64,000 bases of DNA from Sabethes cyaneus (Eukaryota > Arthropoda > Insecta > Diptera > Culicidae): NCBI RefSeq assembly GCF_943734655.1, contig NC_071354.1, positions 56,709,544 to 56,773,543 of the forward strand, read 5' to 3'. The position numbers and the translations under genes are program-made. This document shows positions 35,976-45,400 of this stretch, one piece after another. Each line of letters begins with the position of its first letter. Positions within the stretch are counted from its first letter, which is position 1. The notes under the pieces are model-generated. The model was given only the letters and a program-made list of their open reading frames with translations. It was not told where the DNA came from and did no database searches.

Positions 35976-36346
35976 CCCAGCTAGCATTTTCATATGTATG
36001 AAAAAGGTAAAAATCAGCATTACCTACAGATGTACATGCTAAATAAATCGTATTTCATGCGCAAAATTGGCATATCCGTACTATTTTGGAGGCGATATAC
36101 GTGATTACGAATAATTTTGAGCGTTGCGACTGTATAAGTATTTATATACGATAATATCCGATTAAGCGTGAGTCGCTCCGTACTACTCTACGATTTTGTG
36201 CTGAAAATCGTATGTATGTCAATCATTATATACGACAGAAAATCAACTTAATCCCACTTTATCCAGCCTTAGTTGCGATTTTGAGTTTGTTAGGAGATAT
36301 TCACGATAGTTTTCGTACATTGATATACCAGTTGGGGCTTGCTGGG
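35976..36346 (+). mobile_element. MITE, CCCAGCTAGCA family, copy 2
   Basis: A 371-bp element with the left end CCCAGCTAGCA and a decayed right end GGGGCTTGCTGGG, flanked by TA on both sides (35974-35975 and 36347-36348). It is highly similar to 21517-21894 throughout. The TA flanks suggest the Tc1/mariner type, but copy 1 has CG flanks, so the superfamily is unsure. Confidence 0.85.
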
Positions 36347-37069
36347 TATTGGTTGTTGAAAAATAGAAATGAAAGTTTGGAGTCTAATTGTACTGGAAAT
36401 TATCAAAACACTGAATTCAAAATGGCTCCGGTTTTGATCATATTGCGCATTTGATCCTTTTTTATGGACCCGATTTTTTAATTTGGCACTTAAGGTGCTC
36501 CTTCCTTGAGTTACGGTGGATACAAAAATCGTCATTTTTGTCAACCTTTCTATGCTTGACAATTGATAACTTGTGAACCATTGCCATATTGCAACACAAT
36601 TCAATTAAACGACAAAGTAATTTTGCAATAAACCAGTGGAGGTGCACGGTGTTTTGTTGAGTTGGACCCCGTTATAGCGCGCTAATCAACGTATCTGCAA
36701 TGAAACGAGTATTGCTGACAAACAGACGGGTATTTCTGGTTCGTCCTTGCCAAAACTATCAATTTTTTTGCAGCTAAATACAAAACACCTGCATCGGTTG
36801 GAGCAGTAACCTTTTAAAACGAATCGAACCAGCCGCAGGCTGAAATGTTCTGAAATAAACAATCTATTCTAATCTATCCTTTCAATTGCCTGGTCTGAAA
36901 AAATCAAGTATTCGTAGGATTGTGGATCTATTTTAAGCAATTAATTTACTTATCGTGAAAATACCGACCGATAAGGTTGAAAAAAAAAACTCCAGTCTTG
37001 TGGGATACACCACGAGGATTTTTCACGTTAAATTTTATGGGAAAGGCAGACTGCACTTACCTCGCCACC
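36347..37069. other. AT-rich DNA with a retroelement 3' tail
   Basis: Near 36826-36870 the text CGAACCAGCCGCAGGCTGAA followed by AATAAACAATC resembles 56313-56368 (CGAACCAGCCGCAAGCTGAG, then AAATAAAGAATAATAATAAT). This is probably the 3' end of a shared LINE or SINE family. No gene. Confidence 0.45.
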
Positions 37070-37515
37070 GGACTTGAAATTGGATTCGAAATTAGCCCTA
37101 AAATTGAACTTGACACTAGATGAAAATTTGGATTAGGATTTGGATTCGAACTTGCACTTGAACTTGAAGTATTAATTGAAATTGAACTTAAATTGGACTT
37201 AAATATTTATTTTGAATTGGACTTGAAATTAGGCATGAAATATAATTTGAAACAGGATTTGAAATAGGACATGAACTTAGACGTAACATAGGACCTAAAA
37301 TCAAATTTGAAAATGAATATGGATTGACATTGGTCGTGAAATTGGACTCAAATCGAACCCGATATCAGAAAATTGGACTTCAAATTGATCTCTACTTCAG
37401 AGTATTATTTGAATCAGAATTTGATTTCAAACCTAAACTTGAAATTGAAGTATTATTTGAAATTTGACTTTAAATCAGACTTAAATTTGAAATTGTAACT
37501 GGAATTAGACTTAAA
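37070..37515. repeat. AAATTGGACTTG minisatellite
   Basis: About 445 bp of degenerate units (GAAATTGGATTCGAAATTAG, TTGAATTGGACTTGAAATTA). Confidence 0.85.
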
Positions 37516-37869
37516 AAATCGCCATTCATAATTTTATCATTCAGCTCATTTACGGGATATAAGCAGTCATTAACTTTTCGTCGGAGAGCCCAATTTCGGA
37601 AGTAGTTTATGGGCCCAAAAGCGGGGTTCTGTTTATGAAAATGTATTCACTGCATTCTTCTTGCCAATCTGACTGAACAAAAAAAAAACAAAAAAAAACT
37701 GCTTTGGAAATTGGCAGAATCGATGGCTATTACTTTCACTTTAAGTTACCTTTCTGAAACATCTAAAAATTCGGAAATCCATCAAATTTTTGCTGAGATA
37801 GGCATTTGAATGTTGGGGTCAAATTGATTCCAAGGTACAGACATCGTTAGTATTTTTTTGAACAGACCG
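37516..37869. other. Unassigned AT-rich DNA
   Basis: No feature recognised except an A-rich run at 37678-37700. Confidence 0.3.
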
Positions 37870-38230
37870 AAAGTTCATACTCAATCTTTTGAGCCTCTGA
37901 AACTCCTGCCGAAACTTTCGATTCCTGACGTGGCGAAGAAGGCAAATATTTCTATCTGGTTTGTTCAAAAGACAATGAAAGGTGCCGGACTCCATGTTTT
38001 CTAGATCCGGAAGGCATCGAGCCGAAACGACAAACAAAACATGGTTGCCAAAGCCCGTGACAGGAAGTTGTACCGAGAGTGACTGACCAAACCAAGGTAC
38101 TTCGTAATGGACGACAAGACTTACAGCAAGAGGCACACAAAGTAGCTCCCAACTAGTTTCATTTTCGGTTTTTTGCTCAGTATATGCACATTTGACTACA
38201 GCGCACCAGCGAAACAGATTTAGAAAAAAT
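37870..38230 (+). pseudogene. Mariner-superfamily transposase fossil (ITmD37E-like)
   Basis: The plus-strand frame from 37921 reads IPDVAKKANISIWFVQKTMK and GAGLHVF, a degraded helix-turn-helix segment. After an in-frame TAG come RKASSRNDKQNMVAKARDRK, LYRE, a TGA, then LTKPRYFVMDDKTYSKRH and LPTSF. The series matches my memory of mosquito ITmD37E transposases, in which MDDETY contains the first catalytic aspartate and is followed by a K-QLPG segment. Three in-frame stops (TAG, TGA, TAG) and Glu to Lys in MDDKTY show it is dead. The terminal repeats and the rest of the catalytic domain were not found. Confidence 0.7.
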
Positions 38231-38828
38231 AGTGAGAAGGGCAATTGTAGAGTTGTAGGGTATTATCTACAATGTTGTTGAAGAAAGTATAGTTTTATCG
38301 TTTGTATTTACGGCGTTATGCAGCCACATAGCACCATAACTGCAAAAGAAAAAAACTATAGCACCGCAAGGCAGTCATTTGATACCACTTCTGTTTCTGT
38401 TCCTACTGATAAAAATCCGATAGTAGTCGGCTACAATTTGAATGGAAAAGGCATCAAATGAATAATCAGGGTTAAGGATTTAGGCCTAGTCGCAGCGTTA
38501 ACTTTCAACGATCCTGCAAATACGCTGATTCTCAGGTGTCTAACACTGTTAGCTAGATAACCCGTTTGTATTGAAGTCTGTTACGATAAAAATTAGAGTG
38601 CGCAAATATGGCGTGCAGGCTAACGCATGCTAATGTATACATGAATAAAGTAAAGTGAATAAAAATTCATTCAATTCGTCATCGAAAATTAGCATGGAGA
38701 GGAAATCAATCTTCCGGCACAATAAAAAGACATGCGCTATCTACTGGATATGGACATCCAGGAAAATAGGTACCGGATGTAAGCTTTTTTTCAGTCAGCA
38801 GAGAGGATGATACGATTATTTGAAATCT
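38231..38828. other. Unassigned AT-rich DNA
   Basis: Nothing supported. It may include decayed remains of the mariner-type element. Confidence 0.3.
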
Positions 38829-39985
38829 AGAGAGTCATTCTCGTTGAATCGGAGCCACAACTGACACCAGGTCTTCAAACTTTTCAACCAGGTTCAAACC
38901 AGGTCTTTCAAGGAACTTTTATTGGTTGAAAATGGGTAAAAAATGAGATTCACACTTTTAATAGCTCGAAACAATGGCCCCTCGTTCACTAAGGGGCCCG
39001 ACAGTTTAAAAAAAATGAGAATTTTTTGCAAACCTTGAGATCTACATAATGCGATATTTTCTGAATTTACAATAAAACAACTAACAAATCTCACAGTTCT
39101 GTAAAGAAGAAGAACTGGGTTTTCAAATGGAGTAAATTTTATTTTCGTGGCCATCTTGGATTTGGTCGCCATGTTGAACTTCATCACAAAGTTGCCGTTT
39201 TCGATGTGAGTTCCCAAACCGATTTTCATTTTAAGACCACCATTGGAAAGCTGAGAAAAATACTACAAGAAACGTTTATTAAATTAGGTGTGCATTGATA
39301 TTAACTGAATAAAACAACCAGTTATCTGTAGCAAGGTTCATAGCAAAAATGGCGATTTTTTTATCAAATCCAAAATGGCGGCCAAATTCAAGATGGTCAC
39401 CAATTTGTTTTTCACTCGATTTGAAAGACCTATCCTTCTTCTTTACAATATCGTGTCGTTTGTAGTTTCTTTCATAGCAAAATTAGGAAATATCACAATA
39501 ATTTTATGAAAATTGTGAACCCTGCTATAGGTAACTGGTTGTTTTATTCAGTTAATGTCAATGTACACCTAAGTTAATGAATGTTTCTCGTAGTATTTTT
39601 CTTCAGCTTTCCAATGGTGCTCTTAAAATAAAAATCGGTTTAGTAACTCACATCAAAAAGGCGATTTTTTGATAAAGTCCAATATGGCGACCAAATCCAA
39701 GATGGCCGCCAAACAATTTTTTTACTTCATTTGAAAACCCAGTTCTTCTTCTTTACAGAATTGTGCCATGTGTTAGTTGTTTCATTGCAAATTCAGAAAG
39801 TATCGCATGATATAGATCTCAAGGTTTGCTAAAAATTTCACTTAGCTTAGTTCACTTAGTTCCTTTAGCGAACGAGGGGTCCACTGTTTCGAGCTATTAA
39901 AAATATAAAAAGTATAATCAAGTACAAAATTCCTAATATTTGAAGACCTCGTGTCAGTGGTGGCCCCGTTTCAACGAGAATTACT
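38829..39985. mobile_element. Large foldback element (about 0.5-kb inverted arms)
   Basis: The left arm (38829-39343) and right arm (about 39515-39985) are reverse complements at roughly 85% by eye. Matching anchors include ATTCTCGTTGAA, GCAAACCTTGAGATCTA, GTAAAGAAGAAGAACTGGG, GGCCATCTTGGATTTGGTCG and GAATAAAACAACCAGTTA. The middle (39344-39514) is itself another direct copy of part of the right arm (AAAATGGCGATTTTTTTATC, CCAAATTCAAGATGG). The element is non-coding. In an mbl pre-mRNA it would form a long hairpin. Confidence 0.85.
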
Positions 39986-40227
39986 CATATGGAACAACAT
40001 TTTGAAAGTAGTCAAAACAGCCTTGTTCGCCATGTTTTCAACGGTTTTATCTGGAACTACCATAAAACGCTAAAAAAGCTAGTATACACAGAAGATTTTG
40101 CTAAGAACTTGAACCTATCACGCTCTATATCTATATTTAATGCATTCTTCTATTGCAAGATTGGCCTCCACCGAAAGAGTTAGCTCCTTGGCGCGCCACC
40201 AAAAAGGGCATGAACTTTAGTAAAACA
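39986..40227. other. Unassigned DNA
   Basis: A 64-codon frame (39989-40183) has no recognisable relatives. Not called as a gene. Confidence 0.3.
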
Positions 40228-40345
40228 CAAAGCCTAAGAGCTAAATTCCGATTTCGAAATTTGACCATCTGTTTTCATAGCCAGCTGTATGGGCACGGGA
40301 CAATTGCGGACTAGTGCTACGATCCAATTGACTCTCTTACTGCCT
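40228..40345 (-). mobile_element. SINE fragment, minus orientation
   Basis: ACAAAGCCTAAGAGCTAAAT, then GACCATCTGTTTTCATAGCC and GGACAATTGCGGACTAGTGC, match the 42745-42945 SINE body. Confidence 0.55.
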
Positions 40346-40513
40346 CACTCAGTCTTATTAGACCAGAAACACTGATTTAAGAAACGAAGGAGCACCAAAT
40401 TGGATTTTCGCCATAATACCATGCTACGCCTCTGCTTAAGGCAGTAAGGTTTTTTACAAGAGAATTTTAATCCATCTTGCAAAAGAATGCCATAAAACTT
40501 TGTCAAAACTATT

Positions 40514-40862
40514 CCCAGTTAGTACCAACTTGTATATCAATGTACTAAAACTATCGTAAATTTCTCTTAACAAATTCGAATTCGTAACTAAAGCTTGATA
40601 AAGTGGGTCCAAGTTGATTTTTTATCGTATTTAATGATAATAACTGACATACATACGATTTTCAGCACAAAATTGTATAGCATTACGAAGCGAGTCGCGT
40701 TTATCGGATATAATCGTATATAAATACTTATACAGTCGTAAGGCTTATAATTATTCTTAGACACGTGTATCGCCTCCAATATAGTACGGATATGCCAACT
40801 TTGCGCATTAAATACGATTTATTAGCATGTATATCTGTACGTAATGCTGATTTTTATCTATT
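40514..40862 (-). mobile_element. MITE, CCCAGCTAGCA family, copy 3 (inverted)
   Basis: The right-hand end of the family appears here as CCCAGTTAGTACCAACTTG, followed by reverse-complement interior text (GATAAAGTGGGTCCAAGTTG, ACATACATACGATTTTCAGC, CGCCTCCAATATAGTACG). The other end runs directly into the TATAAAAATGGATTTCTG repeat at 40866. The same junction order is seen inverted at 52894-53094. Confidence 0.8.
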
Positions 40863-40865
40863 ATC

Positions 40866-41745
40866 TATACCTATAAAAATGGATTTCTGTTTGTCTGTCG
40901 GTATGTTTTTTATAGAATCGAAAACTACTGAACCGATCGGTGTGAAAATTTGCATTTAAGGGTTTTTGGGGCCGGGGAAGGTTCTTATGATAGTTAGAGA
41001 TCCCTCCCCCTTCTAAGAGGGGGGGCTCCCACACAAATTAAACAGAAATTTCTGCATAACTAGAGAAATAATCAAGCATTTGGAATCAAATTTGGCACGT
41101 GGGTGTTTCTGGAGGCAAGATTTTTTTCTATGGTGAATTGAGACCTCTCCCCTCTTTACAAAGGGAATTATGACCCCTCTTCCCTTTAAGAGGGGGACTT
41201 CCATACATATGAAATACGAATTTCCTCATAACTCGAGAACTAATCAAGCAAACGGAACCAAATTTAGCATGTGGGGATTTTCGGAAGCAAGAATTTTTTC
41301 TATGATGGATTAGGACCCCTTCCCTTGGTTAGGATGGGGGGCTCCCATACAAATGAAATATAAATTTCCTCAGAACTCGAGAACTAATCGAGGAAATGGA
41401 ACCAAATTTGACACGTGGGGTTTTCGGAGGGTTTCAAGAGGGGGGGGGGGGCTCCTATATAAATAAAACACAAATTTCATCTTATCTCAAGAACTAATCA
41501 AGAATTTGGAACCAAATTTGGCATGTGGGTACTTTTTGAGTTTATTCTATGGTGAATTGAGACCTCGCTCCTCTTTAGAAAGGAAATTATGACCCTGTTC
41601 CCTTTAAGAGGGGGGGGGGCTCCCATATAAATGAAATACAAATTTCCTCATAGCTCGAGAACTAATCACACAAATGGAACCAAATTTAGCATTTGGGGTA
41701 TTTTGGAGGCTTGAATTTATTTTATGATGGTTAGAGACGGTGTGA
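40866..41745 (+). repeat. TATAAAAATGGATTTCTG repeat with tandem units
   Basis: It starts TATACCTATAAAAATGG, ATTTCTGTTTGTCTGTC and AAACTACTGAACCGATCGG. Several tandem units of roughly 190 bp follow, each with AACTAATCAAGCA, GGAACCAAATTTGGCA and GAGGGGGGGCTCCCATA. It is a common style of dispersed insect repeat with unclear origin; a Helitron-related element is possible but not shown. The inverted relative is at 51475-52043. Confidence 0.75.
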
Positions 41746-42744
41746 GGTCGCGATTAAATGCTTATTGGCTTGCGTTTGAATAGCATTGGTGTTGCTTATT
41801 GGTTACCTGGGATGCTTTCATAGTTACGTAACTGCCAAAATGAATCATCTAAGGTTGAACTCCTCAGAAACTTGCAAAACTCGAGATTGTGACAAAGATC
41901 ATCCGAGATTCATAATTTATGAACAACACAGTTTAATTTTTGGCAATACGAAGTTTTTAAGCGGGATCAAATATCTTTTCTTTAATCATACTTTAGAAGT
42001 GTTAATCAAATAAAACAAAATTTACTTGAGAAAAACCATTAGAAACCCTGATGGACTCTGCAATGCAATCAAATACTTTAGTGATAAAATTATCGCATTT
42101 GATTTAGACCATCATTGGTAGGTAAGCAGCTCTCGTTGCCGTTGCCAAAATCATTCCGCTTTTGCCATCATTCAAATTCAAGAAATAGCTTAAGTTTTAA
42201 TATACTCTTATTATGGTTTTAATAACAAACTTTGGTCTCTAGAGTCGTAATAAGTGTGTAGTAAAACCTAAAATTGTTGCTTGAAAATACTTGGTTGCTG
42301 AGCGGACGGCGGTAATGTCCAATTTTGGCATTTTTAGTATTGCTAAAGAGGACGGCATCGATTGACTCCAGAGTGGATTACGTTCTGGACACTGAAATAA
42401 CATCAAGCGTTCTAGTTTAAAAGCAGAGTGGCGCTGTAAATTTTGTTGCATTTGATATCGCACAAGGACCTGACGACCGCACTCGTTCGGTAGCCAAATA
42501 AATGTAAATTCCGCTGCTTTTCTAAGAATTTTAATCAGTTCTATCCAGAAGTTTTAAAACTGAAGATATATTGAGGTTTCTACACTTTTGGTTAGGTTTG
42601 AGCATAGGGAGACGAATTTCCTTGAAACAGCAATCACTCTGGAGAAAATCACAGCCTTAAATTCCTTTGCTCTATTTTACATATGCACTTCCCGGTAATT
42701 TCTTGGAGTTGTTCAACTGCTCCAAATTGACGTAATTTGACACA
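41746..42744. other. AT-rich DNA without recognisable gene
   Basis: Part of the intron immediately downstream of the mbl exon. No frames or RNA genes are supported. Confidence 0.35.
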
Positions 42745-42945
42745 AAGCAAAGCCTTGGTTATAAATGTTTTTAAGACTTGTCCCTTCTTCATTGACAGAC
42801 TTCGTATCCGGTTATGAGAGTACTGGATCATTTCGAGGCTAGTGCAACGATCCTACTAGTAGCACCGTCCACCAGCCCAGATTTGAACCTATGACGACTA
42901 GCTTGTTAGACTAACTTCATACCTCGAAGCTAACCGGGCGATTCC
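42745..42945 (-). mobile_element. tRNA-derived SINE, best-preserved copy
   Basis: Read on the minus strand, it starts near 42945 with GCCCGGTTAGCTTCGAGG, which includes an A-box-like TTAGCTTCGAGG. The B-box-like GGTTCAAATCTGGGC follows about 50 bp later, as in a tRNA-type Pol III promoter. The body ends in ACCAAGGCTTTGC. It lies about 120 bp downstream of the mbl splice donor and in the same orientation as mbl. Confidence 0.7.
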
Positions 42946-43056
42946 GAAGCAACTGAATACAATTTATTGGTTTGAAAAGTATCGACTAACGTAGGGGATT
43001 TTTCTTTGTCTCGAAAAGAAAGTAAGAATATAGTATTTGGATTATCACGAAGAGCC

Positions 43057-43062
43057 ACCTAC
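43057..43062 (-). promoter_or_regulatory. mbl: mbl 5' splice site (donor GTAGGT)
   Basis: On the minus strand the exon text ATTAAG is followed by GTAGGTGG. The position agrees exactly with the conserved exon boundary of muscleblind (after the lysine of the CYDSIK segment) and leaves the next exon in phase 0. Confidence 0.9.
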
Positions 43063-43251
43063 CTTAATACTGTCGTAGCACGCAGTGACGCGTCCGTTTT
43101 GTACTTCGACGTTGGCCGGCGGATGGGCAAACTTGCACTCGGTGTCCGGGCGGGAGCACTTGTTGCGCTGGAACTCGCGGCACACTTCGAGCTGCAGCCA
43201 GCGGGAGTCCTTTCCATTCAGTAGATTCGTCATGTTCATCATAGCGGCCAT
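43063..43251 (-). CDS. mbl: Muscleblind N-terminal coding exon (partial gene)
   Basis: Sixty-three codons from the ATG at 43251-43249 to the donor at 43062. The peptide begins MAAMMNMTNLLNGKDSRWLQ and carries a complete CCCH zinc finger with C24, C32, C39 and H43 (C-X7-C-X6-C-X3-H). C58, the first cysteine of the second finger, follows, and the exon ends within that finger. Muscleblind/MBNL proteins are RNA-binding splicing regulators that recognise YGCY motifs and act in nucleus and cytoplasm in muscle and nerve. The near-identity of this segment to Drosophila mbl makes the call secure. The start is the first ATG of the conserved reading frame and is preceded by a leader almost free of ATGs. 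No downstream exon (GRCNREKPP segment) was found at lower coordinates, so the next intron is longer than 43 kb. Confidence 0.95.
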
Positions 43252-44673
43252 ACGCGAGGGTAGGTGTGTGAAAGTAGCTGTCGCTGGGACTCACTGGTAG
43301 CTTAACAGTTGTATGCTGTGTGTGTGTATGTGCGTTTAGGCCTTGAACAACAGGGTTGATAAGTTACTCTATTCTTTTTTTTTTTGCTTAAATCTTTTTT
43401 TTCTTTCTGAGGAGTAGGAACTAAACGCGATCTCTATTTCTCTTCTTTTTTTTCTCACTCAGGATAATCACAACACTATTATTTTTATGCAATTTATGTT
43501 CCAACTACCGGATACTGGATTCCAGAAACTAAACGATGAGGAGCGTGGGATGGAGTGCAAAATTGGTAAACAATCTACACGCACATTCACTACCGGAACG
43601 ATAAACACTAAGAACGCTACGAAGTTGAGACAACGATATTCTACGAATGCACTAGGAATCTCTTTCTCTACTGTACACACAGTGTGAACCACCGTTCGGC
43701 AGAGCTTTTTCCCGCCGTCTAGTATCACAAGATAAGTCGATGTAGATGATTCAGCTTTCCGTTTTCGCTTTGTTTGCTTCCGCTAACTAATTCCTATGGC
43801 AATTAAAACGAAGACTAGAGAGGTACTTCCGCTTCTCTTGCTCCCTCGCGCTAAGATTAAAAAATTAATTCCTTCGTGAGTTACTCAGGAACGGACGTTT
43901 TTTTGGTTTCTCTGGTGTCTATCAGTAGTGTCCGGGCGATACCGAATGGCGGCGTTTGCAGGCTGGTCGACTGACTGACTAACTGACGACGGACTAACTG
44001 TCTCAGCTTTTTGCGAAGGATAATATGCTTCCTGTTTTCTTGCTTCTTTTTTTTCCTTCACTGCGTGATGGACGCTAGCGTTGATTGTCCTTTGGGAAGA
44101 GTTGTGCCGTTTCCTGGTTCGCGCTGTTTGGTAACTTCTAATTACTCTTGCTTCCAGCTCTCGCCTTGGATTTCCTGTGGCTGAGCGGTTGCGGCGTTTG
44201 AGGCGTCAGACTTTTATCAGCTTTCACAGTCGTGAAGGAAATCAAAAAGTCTGTCAGTGTGGTGTTTTTTCTTCTTCTTCTCTTTCGCTCGTTTCAAGCT
44301 TCCTTTCGTCCTTTCTGCTCTGTGGGGTAACGGTCGTAATAGTGTGTTGTGTAACCGTTGCTAGGATGTAATGAGCTGCACGATCTTTTTTTTTCTCTGC
44401 TGGATGCGGTAGAAGATGCAAAAAGCACAAGCACAAACTTAACTTCGCGGGGGTGACAGTGGCGGCGCGCGGTCGGGATTGGTGACGACGATGGCAAAGG
44501 GGGCTGCTGAAGCGGCTAGAGCGGGCGGCTTGGCTAGGCTAGGCTAGGCTATAGGTGGCTAAAGAAGCGGCGCTGGCAGGGCGGTTCCGGGCGGTTCGTG
44601 TACGGATGAAAAGCTGCTACAGCGCGCACTAAGCCGGGCTGGGCGTTACTTGGGTGATGGGGAGGGACGCCGT
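43252..44673 (-). other. mbl: mbl 5' untranslated leader in the same exon
   Basis: In these 1,422 nt the minus strand has only one ATG (43584-43586), which opens a four-codon frame (M-C-V-stop), while the plus strand has about twenty. A random expectation is about 22 per strand. The depletion starts at the mbl ATG and ends at the acceptor at 44674, with ATGs reappearing from 44721 on. This strand-specific pattern is what a translated mRNA leader produces. The leader is A/G-rich near the ATG and contains several TCAGT words around 43962-44004. Together with 43063-43251 it makes an exon of 1,611 nt. Confidence 0.8.
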
Positions 44674-44720
44674 CTGGAAAGAAAGAAGCCAGAGAAGAGA
44701 GAGAAAATAAAGATAGAGAT
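44674..44720 (-). promoter_or_regulatory. mbl: mbl 3' splice site (polypyrimidine tract and AG)
   Basis: On the minus strand the sequence runs ATCTCTATCTTTATTTTCTC through TCTCTTCTCTGGCTTCTTTC to TTTCCAG, followed by ACGGCGTCC. This is a long, strong pyrimidine tract with a consensus acceptor. It would start the exon at 44673. The coincidence with the end of the ATG-depleted interval supports its use. An alternative acceptor inside the leader (CCTACTCCTCAG, exon start near 43406) cannot be excluded. Confidence 0.75.
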
Positions 44721-45400
44721 CATTGAGAGCGTTAATCAGTGGTAAAGCTACTGGAATTGGATCAAAAAGGAATGGATTTAGCTTGTCAGAAGAAAACTGC
44801 GCTTGGTCGGGCTTGCCAGACGAAGATGTACGACGAGCAGGCAGCTGGGGGTTGCAAGGATAGCAGCCAGTTGCGGTAAGGCAGCGCAATCATTCAAGAC
44901 TTATAATTACTAGCATAATGTTTAAATGAGTGCAGCTATAAAGAAAACAGTGTGAACAAAAACTGTACAATTAGTTTTAGATTGTGCAGATGATGAGAAC
45001 CAGTCATGGCGATACCTAAAAAATGAATCAATTGAGACCAGAAATATGTAATTATAGGTTTTTAATGAAATATGACATATTGTCGATCAAAGTCGCTCAA
45101 AATTATAACACTCAGAATTAAACACCATCTACAACTGGCAAAACGGATAACATTACGTTCTTGTTATAAATCCTACCGGTCACATACCGGACTCATTACA
45201 ATAATGGCGAGTTTCATTTAGTGGCTGTCACACAAACACGAGACCTGCTTACCATAAACATCGTTCAGTGCCTGCTCCAGTTTGTTTTTTCCCTTCGGCA
45301 AGTGGCACCAACGCTGTTTACAAAGCCATTAGCCTTTCAAATTGAAATTGATTCCATTTCTCAATTAAAATTAAAGGCCCACCCACCCACTGGGTCTACC
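44721..45400. other. mbl upstream intron, proximal part
   Basis: On the sense (minus) strand, 44831-44870 contains three YGCY words (TGCT, TGCC, TGCT) within about 35 nt, some 160-190 nt upstream of the acceptor. YGCY is the core muscleblind binding motif. The rest is AT-rich with no gene. Confidence 0.4.

Noticed and set aside
37819..38244. A 141-codon minus-strand open frame
   Set aside because: It is the opposite strand of the mariner transposase fossil, whose plus-strand residues are recognisable.
40866..41745. A CRISPR-like array because of regularly spaced repeats
   Set aside because: The units are long, contiguous and degenerate, in animal DNA, with a dispersed inverted relative. There are no spacers.
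1..43062. Next mbl coding exon (second zinc finger, GRCNREKPP segment)
   Set aside because: Searched by eye on the minus strand and not found. The intron appears to extend beyond the window.
43064..43294. A 76-codon frame overlapping the mbl start in another phase
   Set aside because: It begins with GTG (43294-43292), has no ATG, and is explained by the conserved mbl frame on the same strand.
43468..43728. An 86-codon frame in the mbl leader
   Set aside because: It starts at GTG and the leader has only one ATG, which opens a four-codon frame. Not an upstream protein.
43966..44004. TCAGT words as the mbl core promoter
   Set aside because: They lie inside the ATG-depleted exon downstream of a strong acceptor, and no downstream promoter element fits at +28, so a promoter call is not justified.
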